Shown here one piece after another: positions 20,801 to 35,100 of a DNA stretch of 64,000 nt. The notes under the pieces were generated by a model. The model did not search any database. It was not told the DNA's origin and saw only the letters and a program-made list of their open reading frames with translations. Both the position numbers and the translations under genes were made by a program. The first letter of the stretch is position 1. Each line of letters opens with the position of its first letter. The DNA is from Nymphaea colorata (taxonomy: Eukaryota; Streptophyta; Magnoliopsida; Nymphaeales; Nymphaeaceae): positions 4,540,001 to 4,604,000 of the forward strand of contig NC_045150.1 in NCBI RefSeq assembly GCF_008831285.2, given 5' to 3'.

Positions 20801-23800
20801 CCTGGTTGATGACTGAGACATTGAGTCAGCCAAGTCAACTCGGCTAGGTTTTTAAACATTGTTTCATACTACTTTTTGTCTGATTTTTTATTTCCTTCTG
20901 TGTTGTTAGTTTTCTATCCTTCCAAAACTTGCACAAAATTCTTATGTTTCTAGTCCTTGAGTTATCTATTTATCTCTTCCATCTCCATGTAGTTTTCTTT
21001 GTTTTTTTTTCTGTTTTCCTAGTTGGTGTCTAGAAAACCTAATGACTATTTTTTTAAACTTGGAATAAACATATCACTTTATTCATCAGGAGTCATGATC
21101 CATCTAGATATAAATTTAGGTGGCTCAGTTTGAGTTCTACCAAAAATTATTTCATATGAATCGGAGGTATATAAAGGTGTTGGTTACTTATACGAAAAAC
21201 TCTAAATATGTTATACATGGATTAAAAAAAAATCAAGTTCTGGTTGCCTATCTCACATGTAACATGTCTTGAAAGTTCCTATGGGCACATTAGATGAATG
21301 TACAACTAAAGGCCTGTGGGATGGTTTAGTCATTACATGTTCTTAAACTACCAATCTAAAGTTGTGTTTCTTAAGAAAGAATTCAAAACCTCAAAAAGGA
21401 ATCTTTGACCATAAGGGGTTGTTTGATTTATTTGAAAAGTTTTCCTATTGAAAAAAGCTTTTTAGAGTAAATTTTCTATGGAAAAAAAAAAAGAATTTCT
21501 CCTATTTGAGTGATGGAAAAAAATGTAAAACTTTTCTCATGTTTGAATGTGTTAGATGCAAGTCCTAGTGGAAAAAATGATCAGTTTAAACAAAGTTTTT
21601 CCGAACTTGATGAAATTACCTTGTCTAGAAAAAGCCAAAAAGGAACCCAAGTGAAAATTTCCTGCCCTGTGTGACGATAATAAAATCAACAAAGGGAACC
21701 TGCTGTTTTGGAAATACATTTGCCTTTATATGCTTTTGCTGGTTTGGTGCTTGGGCACAGTGTTTCCATATTCTTCTTTCTTTTAAAGAACTCAAGCCAA
21801 GACTATTTCAGTGTTAGACAAATCTCAAAACTATTACTAGAGAACATAGGGGCTATAGGGGTGGATCCACATGGGGGCATGTATGGGCAGTTTCCCACAC
21901 AGTCCCATTCATTATATTTACTTTCACATAGGTGGTGTTCAAGAAATTGGTTATTTGTATATATATGTACCTTGTTTGCTTTGTGTCCTTTCATATTTTA
22001 ATTATATCTAATATTTTATTAAATGAGTGCCCCTTGGCAAAATTTTTCTGGTTTCGCCACTGATAGGACATGTATGTTTAGACAATTTTCAAGATATCCC
22101 ATTGGCCAGTATGACTAGAAGTCTAGAAGAAGAGGAAGGGAACGATATCATGGACATGGAAGTTGTGGAAGGGGTAAAAATCAAGGATGTTTTCACATTG
22201 TATTAACTCCAAACAACTTAAAGTCTAATATAATTAATATTTGAGGCAAAGGGTTGCCAATGTGTTATATCTGCAGTAACTTGGGTATTTTAAGTGAAAA
22301 ACTTTTTAAAAGAAGATTCCAGCTATATTAAAAAAAAATCCAGCAATTCAACAAAAAGGTCAGAACCCTAACCAAAATTTGAGCAATTCTCAAGCTATAG
22401 TTGACAAATATTCAGATGATTTAAATGTGCTCCTTGTTGACAAAATAAACAAGGTGCTTGGTAACTTGGCTCTAGGCATCGAGTCATGTCACTTGCCTGC
22501 AGGTAAATTTTCAAGGACTCCTTATATTGGGAAAAGAATGGTAATGGTGGGAGATGGAATTAGACATCTAGTCATATACATCAATCTTGTTTATTGTTGT
22601 TCTCCAAAAATATAAATATATTTTTTTCTTTTAAGTATGTTTCCAACTTTGTTTCTGCTCCTTATTTTATGTAAAAAATCATCTTTATATGAACAAAACA
22701 TATGTTGAAGGTGGGCAGCAAGGGAACCTGAACATTTTCAAGGAACACTGTATGTAGAAGTGTTGTCCATCTCAAAAAAATTGTTTATACATATAGTCAG
22801 TCTTTTTGATAATGTACGTTAATAGTATATTAGCCATTTTTTTCACAAGTTTCTTGAGTGTCTTCTCTCGCGTGAGTTAATTCCATGGTCTAATTTGGAC
22901 CATCATTTAAACAAAAATTTATATTCTAGTAATCATTCAACAAACAAACTTCAAAACTTTATGAGATCATTCTCTATGACATTGGCTCCACCTAAAAAAA
23001 CTCACTTTCTAGAAGCAAACACCATGTGTTTTTAGTTGATGATTACTCTCGATATTTTTTTAATATATTTTATAAAAGAAAATTTTGAAACCTCTGGCAT
23101 CTTCTAGAAAATCCTGGCATGTGTCAAAACACGTTTTTCAATTATATGTTATATTTAGTTATTAAATGATGGTGGTTGATAGTGTAAGAATATGTGTAAA
23201 TACTATTAAACTTGTATATAGATAGAACTGAATCATGTTTTGCTATTGTTATTTTTTTGTATTTCATCCTTTATCTGTTGAAATTTTCTATTTGATTCCA
23301 ACTCAAGGCTGCACCAATTTAGTTGTTGCTTTGGTCCCAAGGGTAAGTTCTCTTGACATTAGGGACAAACCAACAGCTAGCTTAGTTGGGCTTTCTCTAA
23401 AAGTAAGGGCCTTTCCCTCTTGTTGACTACTCTTATTCATTCAATATTATTCCTTATCTTTCATTTTGTGCTTCATGGATCATTGAGCGATTGGAGTGAA
23501 CCTAGTTTATGCCTTAGTGGACATTGAGTGACTGAATGATGGTACTTTCGAACCTTAGTTCTTGAGTTTTGATGCTCATCGTTTTCTTCTCTTCAAGATC
23601 CTGAGGTTCATTCTCAGCAAGTTGTTCTTTCAGTTTAATATTATTAGAACTTGCTTGAATTGATTTGTTTATCTTGAAGTGCAGATTTCATCCTTAATGA
23701 CATGCCAGCCTTTGAGATCCTTGTGGGTCTGTCATCTAGAGGTAGCTTTGACACTTGAGGAGAAGTAAGTTTACAGCTACTCCATCTCTAATTGACCAAA

Positions 23801-25822
23801 GTTTAAGCAGAAATGATGGAGAATTGCATTAAGATTCTACTAATTAACATAGCATCACCAAGTAGTTTAAATATTTTACTTTGACTAGATTAGACAAAGT
23901 TTATGTTGTCAATCAAGTAGTTCACTTCGTCATATGCTAGGGCCTGCATAGGCTATAAAAAGCATTATCATAGTTAAAGGGTATCAAGTGATGAGAAAAA
24001 ACTTAACCATTATATTGTTCTATTGGTGGGCTGAATAAAAGGTGATCAACATCTAGATTTTGTATTTTTATTAGAGAAAACATTGTTATATGCAGCAACA
24101 AGAAACAAAGAATAATTTTTAGATCAAGTACTGAATTGGAGTATAGAACTGCGGGATTGGTCAGATCTGAATTAACTTGAGCTCAACACATTTTTTGTGG
24201 AGCTTGGTGATGTTTTGCAGTACCTGTTTCTTATGACAACCATAGTGCAATTAAAATGACATTGAGCCTCATTCAGCATGGCATAACAACACATATAGAG
24301 AAAATGAGCATTATTAAAAGAAAGATTGGAAAGCAAGAGCTGAAGCAAGATATATTGGAACACCATATCAAATTTCTGACACATCCATAACTGGGTTGGT
24401 AAAACAAAGGCTCTAGTTTCTTCAAAAACAAGCTGAGATCATCCAATAACACACTCAGCTTGATGGTGGGAGCCTTACATGCTCATTTTTGTCTTTGATG
24501 TTGGCTATAGTCTAGATCCATTATGATGGAACTATATATTATAATTTGGTAGGGGCATCCTAGTTCTTGGTGTTCTATCCAAGGTTTTGCTTTATACAGA
24601 AGAGCCCATCGTGAATGCTAAGGCTGCTGGATTATAAAGCAAGGGGAGATTCAAATCAAATTGTTTCGTGCTTTTCTTGTGCACTAGAAGAAATTTGATC
24701 CATGCATTGTATGTTATCTTTCTTTTGTTACTTTTTATCTTTCTTTTGTTACTACCTCTGCCACCACAATCATTGCAATCATCATAAGTGCCATGACCAC
24801 TATCACTCTCTGTCACTACTTCATTGTGTTACATCAAGGAGTTTTGAACAAGTCATACAACCATTGTACCTGCTACCCGATTTGTCTATATTAGACACTA
24901 ATGCAAAGTGAAATGGAGTAGATGTTCTTTGGAGAGTGAAGTAAGACTTAATTAAAAACTAAGAAACCACTCAGCTGGAAATATAAAATGTAAGGAACTA
25001 TTCTGTAGCACTTGAAAGAGATATGTCATGCTCTTGGATTAGAAGAACCACAAGGGACATCTTGCTATATGCATATAGTTTCGTAAATTCAAGTAGAAAG
25101 TTCAACAGCAATTACAACATGTTCTGACATAGAAAGAACATGAGAATAGCAGGAGTTAATAAAACTTGCCCTAAATGTTTACAGATGTTTTCCTAGCCAT
25201 GAGACAAGAATGAAGTGGTTACTCAAATCTCTGAATTAATATGCTTCTCCGACAAATTTCCAATATAATCAACCATAAGCAAGCAACACTCCAGTGAATT
25301 TGTAGCATGGAAATCATACCTGTCCAGCTTTAATCAGAGCAAGCATAGCCCAAGATGTATTTACCAAATGTGAGTGGCTCCCCTCCAAATTTGTGTATAT
25401 CTTATTCCGCATGTATCACAAGAAAAAAAAATCACATCAACAATATGCACAAGTTTATAAAAGAATGGTACTCTAGTCGAGTCACAAATAAATAATGAAG
25501 TTGCAGTTATGGTAAACAAATATGTATAGCTGCTCTGGATGCATATGAAGTAATGAAGCCTTGGGGTGTATTTAAAATATTGATCTTGATAAATGTGCAT
25601 AGGGTTCATAGGATCAGAAAACTTCCAAAAACGAATGCTCTTGTGCACTAATCTCAACCATCGTTGTATTAGATTATGTACCTACAAGGATTGCATAGTC
25701 TATCAAATAAAAAAATTAAGTATCATTTACCTAATTGAAAAGTAATACTTTTGGGTGCCCATTTGCTAACCATTATTCGTCAGACAACTAAGGTCGGCCT
25801 ACCCAAGTATTGCCTATATTCT

Positions 25823-25894
<72 letters not shown>

Positions 25895-26223
25895 ACACAC
25901 ACACTCACATATATATATATCTCTCTCTCTCACTCTCTCTTTTCTCTCATTTATATATAAAGTAATTCAAATTTGTCAAATTGTAGATGTTGTTGGTTTG
26001 CTAAAAATAAAAAATCTATTGTTGAAGATACCTTAAACCATTGGTAAAAGTGTCATAAGTGATTGCTGCACCATAAAAGATTTGCTAATGTTCCTGTGGT
26101 GACTATTTTTCTAGTGACAAATGTTTGCTTTTTTATCATCTGATGGCATCTAGTGTCTTACAAATTTGAACTTCTTATAGGCATTCACACACACACAAAA
26201 CATACATACATACATACATACAC

Positions 26224-26267
<44 letters not shown>

Positions 26268-26664
26268 CGCAAAACATATATATATATGCAGAGAGAAAGG
26301 GAGAGAAAGACAGGCAAAATTTTGTATAAACCAGGCCATTGGGGTAACGGACAAAAAACAGACCCATTAAACTAATTTGTTTGCAATCTAACCTATAGAT
26401 ATGATCCTAAGACTGATTTGGTGAGAAACATAAATTAAGTTAGTTGTTTTCAACTTAAGTAATATTTTTTTAATAAGAAGTAATTACTCTTATAACACCA
26501 AAACTTTGATAGTAGAAAGATCAAATTTTTTTTACAAGTATGACTTGAACTAAAGCAGATTTATATTAAATTATTATTTATGGACACATTAAAATGTTTA
26601 TGTTTTGTTTAAATCACTTTTTAACAAGAATTTAAGAGGTCTGGCTTTTATCCCTTACCCAAGT

Positions 26665-26708
<44 letters not shown>

Positions 26709-29124
26709 TATATATATATATATATATAGATATATATAGGAAGTTCTAATTTTCTATATATTTGATGTGATTGGATGGTCGAAAAGTAAAAATCCATCTA
26801 TGTGTGGAGTACATCAGCCATTGTGGGTGGACAAGGTAAAAGTCATTGATGATATTTTGTCCTATCGACCAATAAATATTCAACTCCTCGACCCCTAAGA
26901 ACTGCCATGTTTTCCTTTTTTTTTTTTCCATGACTCATTGACTCTCCCCTTCCTCTCAAGGATACTGATTGATCATTCCCCTTCCCCATGAAGAAACCAA
27001 GTGGCCATTTCCTCAAAGAATCACCTATTATTGAAGATTTTCCATATGACGGTGTCATATGTCAATAAGAAGATTCACCTTCACGTCTTGCATATTTTCT
27101 TCATCTTCTAAATCACAACGTCATTCTCCATCTTTATCAGATTATCACACATTAACCACGACATTTGATTTCTCCTATTGGAACTCATTTTTGCCCAAAA
27201 ACAACCATTAGAAGGGGGGGTACTTGTACAAGAAACTATAGCAATCACTAAAGAGAATTTTAGATGTGAAGAAACCAGCAAATCTCAAAATCAAGAGAGA
27301 TCATTGTATTGACAAAGTGAAACTTCTTTTACTTGTTCATTATGGTTTGTTTGGTATTTAGATGTTAAAGTCATTCTTCTATTCATTCAGAATGCTGCTA
27401 ATTGGTTCTTTGGGGATTTCCTTTTTCTTCTTTTCTTGGAGAAACAACATCCTGGTTATTTGTTAGGATAACCATGTAGTGCAGAGAACAACGAATCAAT
27501 CATGAACTACAGGTCTTTAAATAATTTGGTATAAAATATTGGATATTCTTGAGTATGACTATACAAGATCTTAATAGTTAAAATGTAGGAAAAGTTTTGT
27601 TGTAACTTCGTTGATGGTGAGAAGGAATTCATATGAAAACTATTTGCAACCACTAGCTTCATAGCTGTGACCTGTGAGTAATTTTTCTGCCAAGCCTTAA
27701 TTTGTCTTGAACTTTAAAATGAATATTGACTCATGATCAAGTATTGCATACTAGTTTGCTGTAACCTTTTTTTGTAAAGTAGAAAAGAGTTTGCATGACA
27801 TTAGACCTAAAACTAAGCATGGAAAAGGGTAAGTACAAAAAATTGTTGATGGTAAACTACAACTATCTATGACTAAACAAGGAATTAAACAAGAACGTGC
27901 TCAGGTTGTAGTCTTACTGGGGTTAAACTTATGCCAAATTAAAATCCATTTTTCAATGATCAACACTTCCTTCTTCCTATTTTAAATCATCTGGGTTCTC
28001 TCTGTAAAAATTTGTGTTCTCTTGGAGAATAAAAATATTTATGGTTAATTGGCTCATTTCTTAAACATGTAAATATGGTTTCCTAAACATATATTTTGTT
28101 TGTTAACCAGTTACATGTGAAATTGTTCCAATTCAATAGTTTAGATGTGGATGCATAATGAGGGAGGTGTTACTCGAATGAATATGCAATTGCCAATTCT
28201 TCTTCTAAAGTGAATTGTTTAGTTCACATAGGAAAGAGTCGAAAAAGTTTACATGTGAACAATAGTCTATAAGGATAAAGGTTCCCAATGAAAACATCAC
28301 TCTTTATGTAGGGTTGCACAATGAGTTGAGCCAACTCAGAACCAACTAAGATCACTCCTATTTACTTGACTCAAGTTCTAGTTGTTGAAGCTCGGATCAA
28401 CTACGTAAATGCATCATCAATGAGAGTTCTTTTTGTTGCTAAGTTTTCTTTAGGGGATATTTGGCTGTAGAAGATGTGCACTCTTTCTTTGAATTTTTTG
28501 CTAGATTGTTGTTCATAGTTGAATTAGTTAAAAAAACTAGTTAAATGAGTCAAAAGAAACAATACAAGTTTACATAAATGAGTTAAGCGAGTTGAGCTCA
28601 AGCTCAATTCTGTAAAGTTGAGTTGAGCTCAAGCTTGTTCAATTAAAGCTCGACTTGAGTTTGAGCGAGCTTGAGCTCGAGTTTTCTGAGTGAAGTCTGT
28701 GGCTAAGTTTCTTTGGTGATGTTGATCTTCCTATGCCACTGAAAACCCAAACACATCTTTTGTTTACTCCTGATTGAACAAGTGCTATTATACCTTAGTT
28801 TTTAGAAATATGTTTTACTTGTTCACCTTCAACCATGTCATGAAATATTTGACCACAACGTGGTTAAATTTTGTCGCATACATGTGTGTTGCAGATATAC
28901 ATGCAGCAGTTTTCAAAAAACTTTAAATAGGTTCATCTGACAATAAAATTGTTGGATGCCTAATGTTGTCGGATGGCTAAAATTTAAAATATAATGGTAA
29001 AAAAGGTCTTTAGAGGGGTATTAACAATAATTTATGGTGCAACAATAGTTTATGATGTTTTAGAGATAATTTTTAATTTTTAGCCATCTGACAACATCTG
29101 ATATCTAACAAATTTGAATTTTTA

Positions 29125-29155
<31 letters not shown>

Positions 29156-32100
29156 ATGTATATAACATGTTCTATAACTACTTTATGGCTTCCTTTGTTA
29201 CTCATTATATTTTTTAAATAAATGTTTATAACAAAGTTACTAAAAATTTAATTGTCGGCCCTTTTCAACAAATGAAATGATGGTAAGGATGACACAAACT
29301 CATTTTTTATGAAAAGAAGGAGAGGGAGAGAGAAAGAGAGAGAGGCATGAGGATGTTAAGTTGTGACTACTGTAAAATTTTGGGGGAAAATGGAAGAGAA
29401 ATCTAAGAGAGGAAGAATGAGAGAGGGGAAGCAAGTTCTTTGGTGGTGTCATTACCTCATTGTTGCTAATCACAAGTAACTAGAGACAAAGAAATAGGAG
29501 GAACAAATGCCACTTGGTCACTAATATTGCTAGTTGGTAGTTAGTAGGGAGAGGCAAGAATGGTATCGATGAATCGTGATGAAGTGGTGAGGTAGGCCCT
29601 TTTTCAAAGGAAAAAAGAAAAAATTCAATGCATAGCTATGGTAATAGAAAAGGGTGTGCAGTTAACAGCACCCAACTTACATCTCACATCTATACCCCCA
29701 CTAGCACCTATATCTCATTGCCATGGTGTGCACACTTATTTTGGTGCATCTGTGTAACATATCGAAAAATGAATGTAAGGTTAAAAAGAATATTTGAAGA
29801 AACTAAAGTGGAGAGAGATGTAGAAATTATTTATCCTGGAAGTAAGTGAAGATTACTTTCTTAGGAACTTATACATTAAAACTATTTCATAAATGTGAAA
29901 AAGATGAAACAAAATATATGTTTATTTGACTATATAGTGATATTACAGCTTTTAAAGTTTTTAAAGTATTGTGAGCTTAATATTTCAAAATGCCTCATCT
30001 TTTGTCTTCTTTACTAATGTTTTTTCAAGTGCACTGAAGGTCCTTTTTTTTGTGGTTTCATGAGACACAAAAGTTGGACGAGTAAATAAAGGTATTATTT
30101 GGTCATAGATTAAAATAGTAAAGAATATCATAATCATTTTATTAATTGGTCATTTTAAATATGCCAATGGAGGAAAAAAACCTAATGAATTTGCCGTGGC
30201 CAATGATGTTATAAATAAGGACTTGCTATACTTACAATGCAGTCATTGTTTGTGATAACCTTGAGCATTGTTTTTATTATCAGAGATAAGTTTCATCTTC
30301 ATTTATAGCTACCATTGATAACATGTCTCTTGAACCAACTGATCATAGCATAACTAAATCGTTGATCATGATGCATCCACAATTTGGAGCTTAGGTGTTA
30401 GGTTAGGCAAAGAAAAGCATGTATGGTTCTATGGATACGCTCAAGGTAGATGATTTACTATGTTGTTCATGGAGGCCATGAAGTAAGGACTACATCCATG
30501 TTGTAAGCAGTTTATAAAATTAATTGTTTTTGGTTTGGCTTTGTCAAATAAATGCCTTGGTAGATGGAGAATCAAGTCGTTTCCCATATTGGTAGGAAAC
30601 AAGTGCTTTTGAAAAAGAAAGGCTTTCAAAGCTAAATTATGAGACGAAAAGATTATAATAGAATTGGCTATTACTTATACAACGAACAATTCATGTCCCA
30701 ACTGCTGCATGTTCAATTCGAATAATACTATTGCCAAAATCATATGGTGTTTGTGATGTATTAAGATGAAATAGTAGATAGATAATTTGGGCAAAACACA
30801 AAACAAAAATCACTAAAATTGTATGACATTTTCCTTTAATTCCAAAGCACCATAGATATGTCGTCCACAATGTACACCTTATATGAGATGACATGTTGAG
30901 AAACACAATAAGGAAAGCATTTGCGACATTTAGCAAATTCATTGGACTCAAAAACTTTTGATGTTTGACAAAGAAAGCCTACTTCAGATCCTCACCACTT
31001 TCGAATTTCGATTGACAATAAAAAGTGACGACTTGAACCATTTGCCAAAATAGTGCAACTAATAGCATGTGATCAATTGTTTAATTCACCATAGTATCCT
31101 CCTTGACATACATGAGGTAGCCCTTGTTCTGGCACTCATTAGTTATTTGTTGCAATATGGTGCAAGATATTGATCCATATTTCTTGATATGGACAAAAAA
31201 GTTAAAAGAAACAGAGAAAGTTTGTGCGAGGACAAATCATGCAAAAAAAATGGGGGTACTTCAGTTGCATATAATATTAATTTAGACCATTAATTATTCC
31301 CCAACATATGAAAGTCAATTTAGATGGAGCACTAAGTCAATTTTTATCCCGGTTGTCATAAGGAAATATCTTTTGTTTTTTATAGGTTTCAATAAATAGT
31401 GTTATATGACACATAGATAGTGGTTAGGAACAGTGTTTTAAAGTAGCCATTTAACTCGAACCACTCTAGCAGTCGTTTGCACGGCAAGGCACTTGACTCA
31501 GCCTCACTCGGGTTAACTCTACCTGACTCAGCAAAACTCAGTTTGACTCAGCTGAAACTCGGTTTGACTCAGCCAAAACTCATTTGACTCGGCAATCTGG
31601 TGATAAACTTCACATTGTGCACAATCAACAAGGGGTTGGCTATTTGCTACTTAATATTTTACATGACTTTCTAACTTATATTGGAACATGATATTTTAAA
31701 ATTATGGCTCATTTATTAAATTTGCATATTGCAATAGAAAAGTTAAAGATGATTATGCTTAACTTCATCTTTGGTTATCTACTTATTTCAATTTTTAGAT
31801 CATTTGGCTCTTTATCTTTTGGAATGATAGTTTTAGATAATATATACATACTTGTTCAGTTAGTTAACTATTGGATAGTTGTAGATTTTGCTAAACAGTT
31901 ATGTTGAAAGATGCGACTGCAAAGTAGCAGCAGCAATTTTATTGTCTACTTTCTTGTTACCATATGAGTGGATATGACTTAATGATTACTTAAGTTAATT
32001 TATTTCTTAGCCTTACATATGTCCAAGTCATTTTGCAAATTTTTTTACATTTAAATGACAAATTAGATATTATTTTTCTTTCAAAAACAATAATTAACAA

Positions 32101-35100
32101 AACCCAAACTGAGTCACGGAGTTAACCTATCGAATCACGAGTCAAGGATAGATGAGTCGAGTCCCAGGACATTGGGTTTTACAGCATTGGTTACGAATGA
32201 CTCGATAGTATCTTTGACATATATGCTTTTCAATAGAATCATATAATTGAGCATGCCCCTATAGGTTTTTCTTATTCAAAATTATTATCTATTTTTAAAA
32301 TATCAATAACTCATTCAGACAAATATTTCCATATAGCACTTATCATATAATTGGAGAAACAAAAATATTTTGAAACTTCCCTTCATAACATCTTATGAAA
32401 AGACTTGAGTGTCATGCAAATTGAGAAAATATGCATAGTTATTTAATTGGGACAGTCAAATATAGAGGGAAATCAAGAGACTGTATATGTTTGACATGAT
32501 CTGCAAGCAGACATTCACTATAAAGTACTAAAAAATATCAATGTTCTAACTGCTTATCAGCAAATCTCTTTTAATATGTGCACACACAAAAGAACACAAA
32601 CCTTCAAAGTTAAAACACAAACTTTCACACTTAAGACTTGTGATTATCATACTATAATGTATCAATTTCTTCCACTAGCCATATGTCGATCATTGCCAAA
32701 AGTATGAACTCACTAATTATGGACTTAGTTTTTCCAAGGAGTTTCATTTAGAAATTTTATATGAAAATGAATTGAAAGGAATTAAGTGAGAGATTGTCAC
32801 TGAGGCAAGTAACGACACCATTCATTCATGACATATATACAGATAATAGATAGGTTGTCAACTAACTCATTGCTTCAAAGTGTTTCTTACAAATTATTCA
32901 TAAGTTTGGATAAAGAGGCAAATAGAATGTTTGTTACCTAAACATCTTTGTACATGGAAATAACAAAAAATAGAATAACAGATCTATCAAGTAATGTAAC
33001 TATACAGCGAAGGCCCTTGTATATAATGAATGATGATGACAGACAAAGCAGTAATGCATATGACAGCATAAAACGAGGTTATCACCCTCAAGTTCTAAAC
33101 ACATTTAGGGTTATCTAATTTGATTTCTTTATCATTTTAAAAATCAACTTCCACAAGTGGATTGAGAAGAATGAATGTCAAACACATAGGAATCAAAGTG
33201 CCCTTCAATATCTAAACTTGCTCATATTTTCTCTGGCCCTATAATCTTCCGCTGCGACTCTTAATGCCTTCAATCACCGAATAAATTAATGACAAAAATC
33301 TTAGGCATGCAAAATTGCAATATGTTGTGATACCAGTTGAAAAGTCAAGATAAGGAAGGGAAAAGAAAGGCAGGGAGAGAGAGAGAGAGAGATAGCTAAC
33401 TTGATTTTAGAAACTAAAATGGAAGTCTACAAGAAGTGGACCAAATAACACAACATAGAGAGAGAGCTAAGAAATGAGGAGATAGAATATAAGAAATAGT
33501 AAAACATTATGGAAATAAGGCATATGCCAGAAGGTCGCTAGGGAGAGAGAGGATGGAGATGAGAAGAAGCCTTGCTATCTTTTGGCTTGTAAGAAAGCCA
33601 CTAGCTGAAGGCAGCCTGCAAACCGACCAAAACGCTAGCGACCTTCAATGCAAATGGTTGGACATCAAGGTAGGTGAAGAACATGTCAAACGAGGCTACT
33701 AGCAAAAGGATGGGGAGGCCTGTGTCTCAAACATGATGCACGAGAGCCACAAAGCAACACGAGCCCATTGTTCGCGATGCCGATAAATGACTCCGTTCAC
33801 ATAGTGATTGTAGAGGTGATGGATTGCATTACTTCCTCTAAATGGTGGATGTCGAACACCGAAGTGAGCTACAGTAGTAAGAAATCTCCAATAAATAAAG
33901 AGAACTCGTTGATGTTCTATACACCTAAAAGATCCTTCCACAAAGATGGAAGCGAGGTGGGAGAAGGAGAAAATGCAGCACTAGGAACTAGAGGAGACAG
34001 GAATGAGCAAGAAGGCTAAAAAGGGAGAGACAATATAGAGGAGTAGGCAAAGGGGAAAATAGCCTCACAACAATCGAAAGAGGAGGAAGACAAAGTAGAA
34101 AATAGAGGTTCAAGTGACCTCTAAAAAGGTCAAATAATCTGCACACATAAATAAAATAATGGGAACAATGAATGTAGGACAAAAGCAAGAAACTACAAAG
34201 GATGGGCAAAGCCAAAGGGAGTTGGCAAGGGCCTTGCCCCACCCCCTTACCTTCAGTTTTTTAGAAAAAAAATCTACAAGTAATTTCTGAAATCAAAAAA
34301 TTCCTAGCTGATATAGAAATTTTGAAAAATTATATTTTGGCCCTTGTCATAAATTTGCAATTATAGTTTGGCCCTTCTACTGACAAATTTCTAGCTTTGT
34401 CCCTATGCAGAGCCAAAGAAAGCAAAGAAGCAAAGGAAAAAAATTGGGAAAGGAAAAACATTTCCGCAAGTGAGGTGTAAGAACATGAGAAGTCTGGTCA
34501 CAAAGGGAAGAAGAAGGATGTCGTGAAGGAAGGAAAGCAGGAAGGAACATGAAGACTGTAATAGAACATGTGCGGTAGAAGAAGGCAGATGACAGCGTTC
34601 ACCACTCCATGAATGAAGAAATATATTGACAGCAGGGACTGCAGGAGAAGGTAGGAGCATATAGAGAGGGTCAAGGGTTACATAGATGGAGCCAATGTAA
34701 ATTGCATTGGCAGGAGGTAGTAAACGTGGCTTGGGGACACAGTATGCCACCATATGAATGAATGGGCGAGGAAGCCTGAAAGACGAACACGAAGGGGGAA
34801 ACAAAATGAATCTTGTGTCCTTGCGGATGATCACGTCTACAATGAAAACATGCAAGTAAGGTGTGTTGGAATGACTATAAACAGCAGGGGCAATGAGAAG
34901 AGCATGAGCCATATAAAGATTGTCTGCTTGATGAATCGAAGAAACCAGCATTACAGGAAGGAAAAATGCCATTAGCGAGAAAAACCTCCAAAAATATGGA
35001 TCTGAAGAAGATGTGAATGTCAAGCAAAGGAACAACTCATCAATGTATGCACCGATTGAGAAGGCAAAAAGATCTACGATGATGCCTTGTCGAATATGGA

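Larger units (their letters stand above)
25401..33359. other. Large intron part with microsatellites and a hAT-like element
   Basis: First two thirds of the 11.9-kb intron. Holds the microsatellite cluster at 25.8-26.7 kb, a TG run at about 29,127-29,150, a GAGCTC/AAGCTC-rich patch at 28,570-28,690 and the element at 31,431-32,187. No gene is supported. Confidence 0.5.

Noticed and set aside
25751-25960. Frame encoding Ser-Leu and Thr-His repeats
   Set aside because: It is translation of CT and CA microsatellites.
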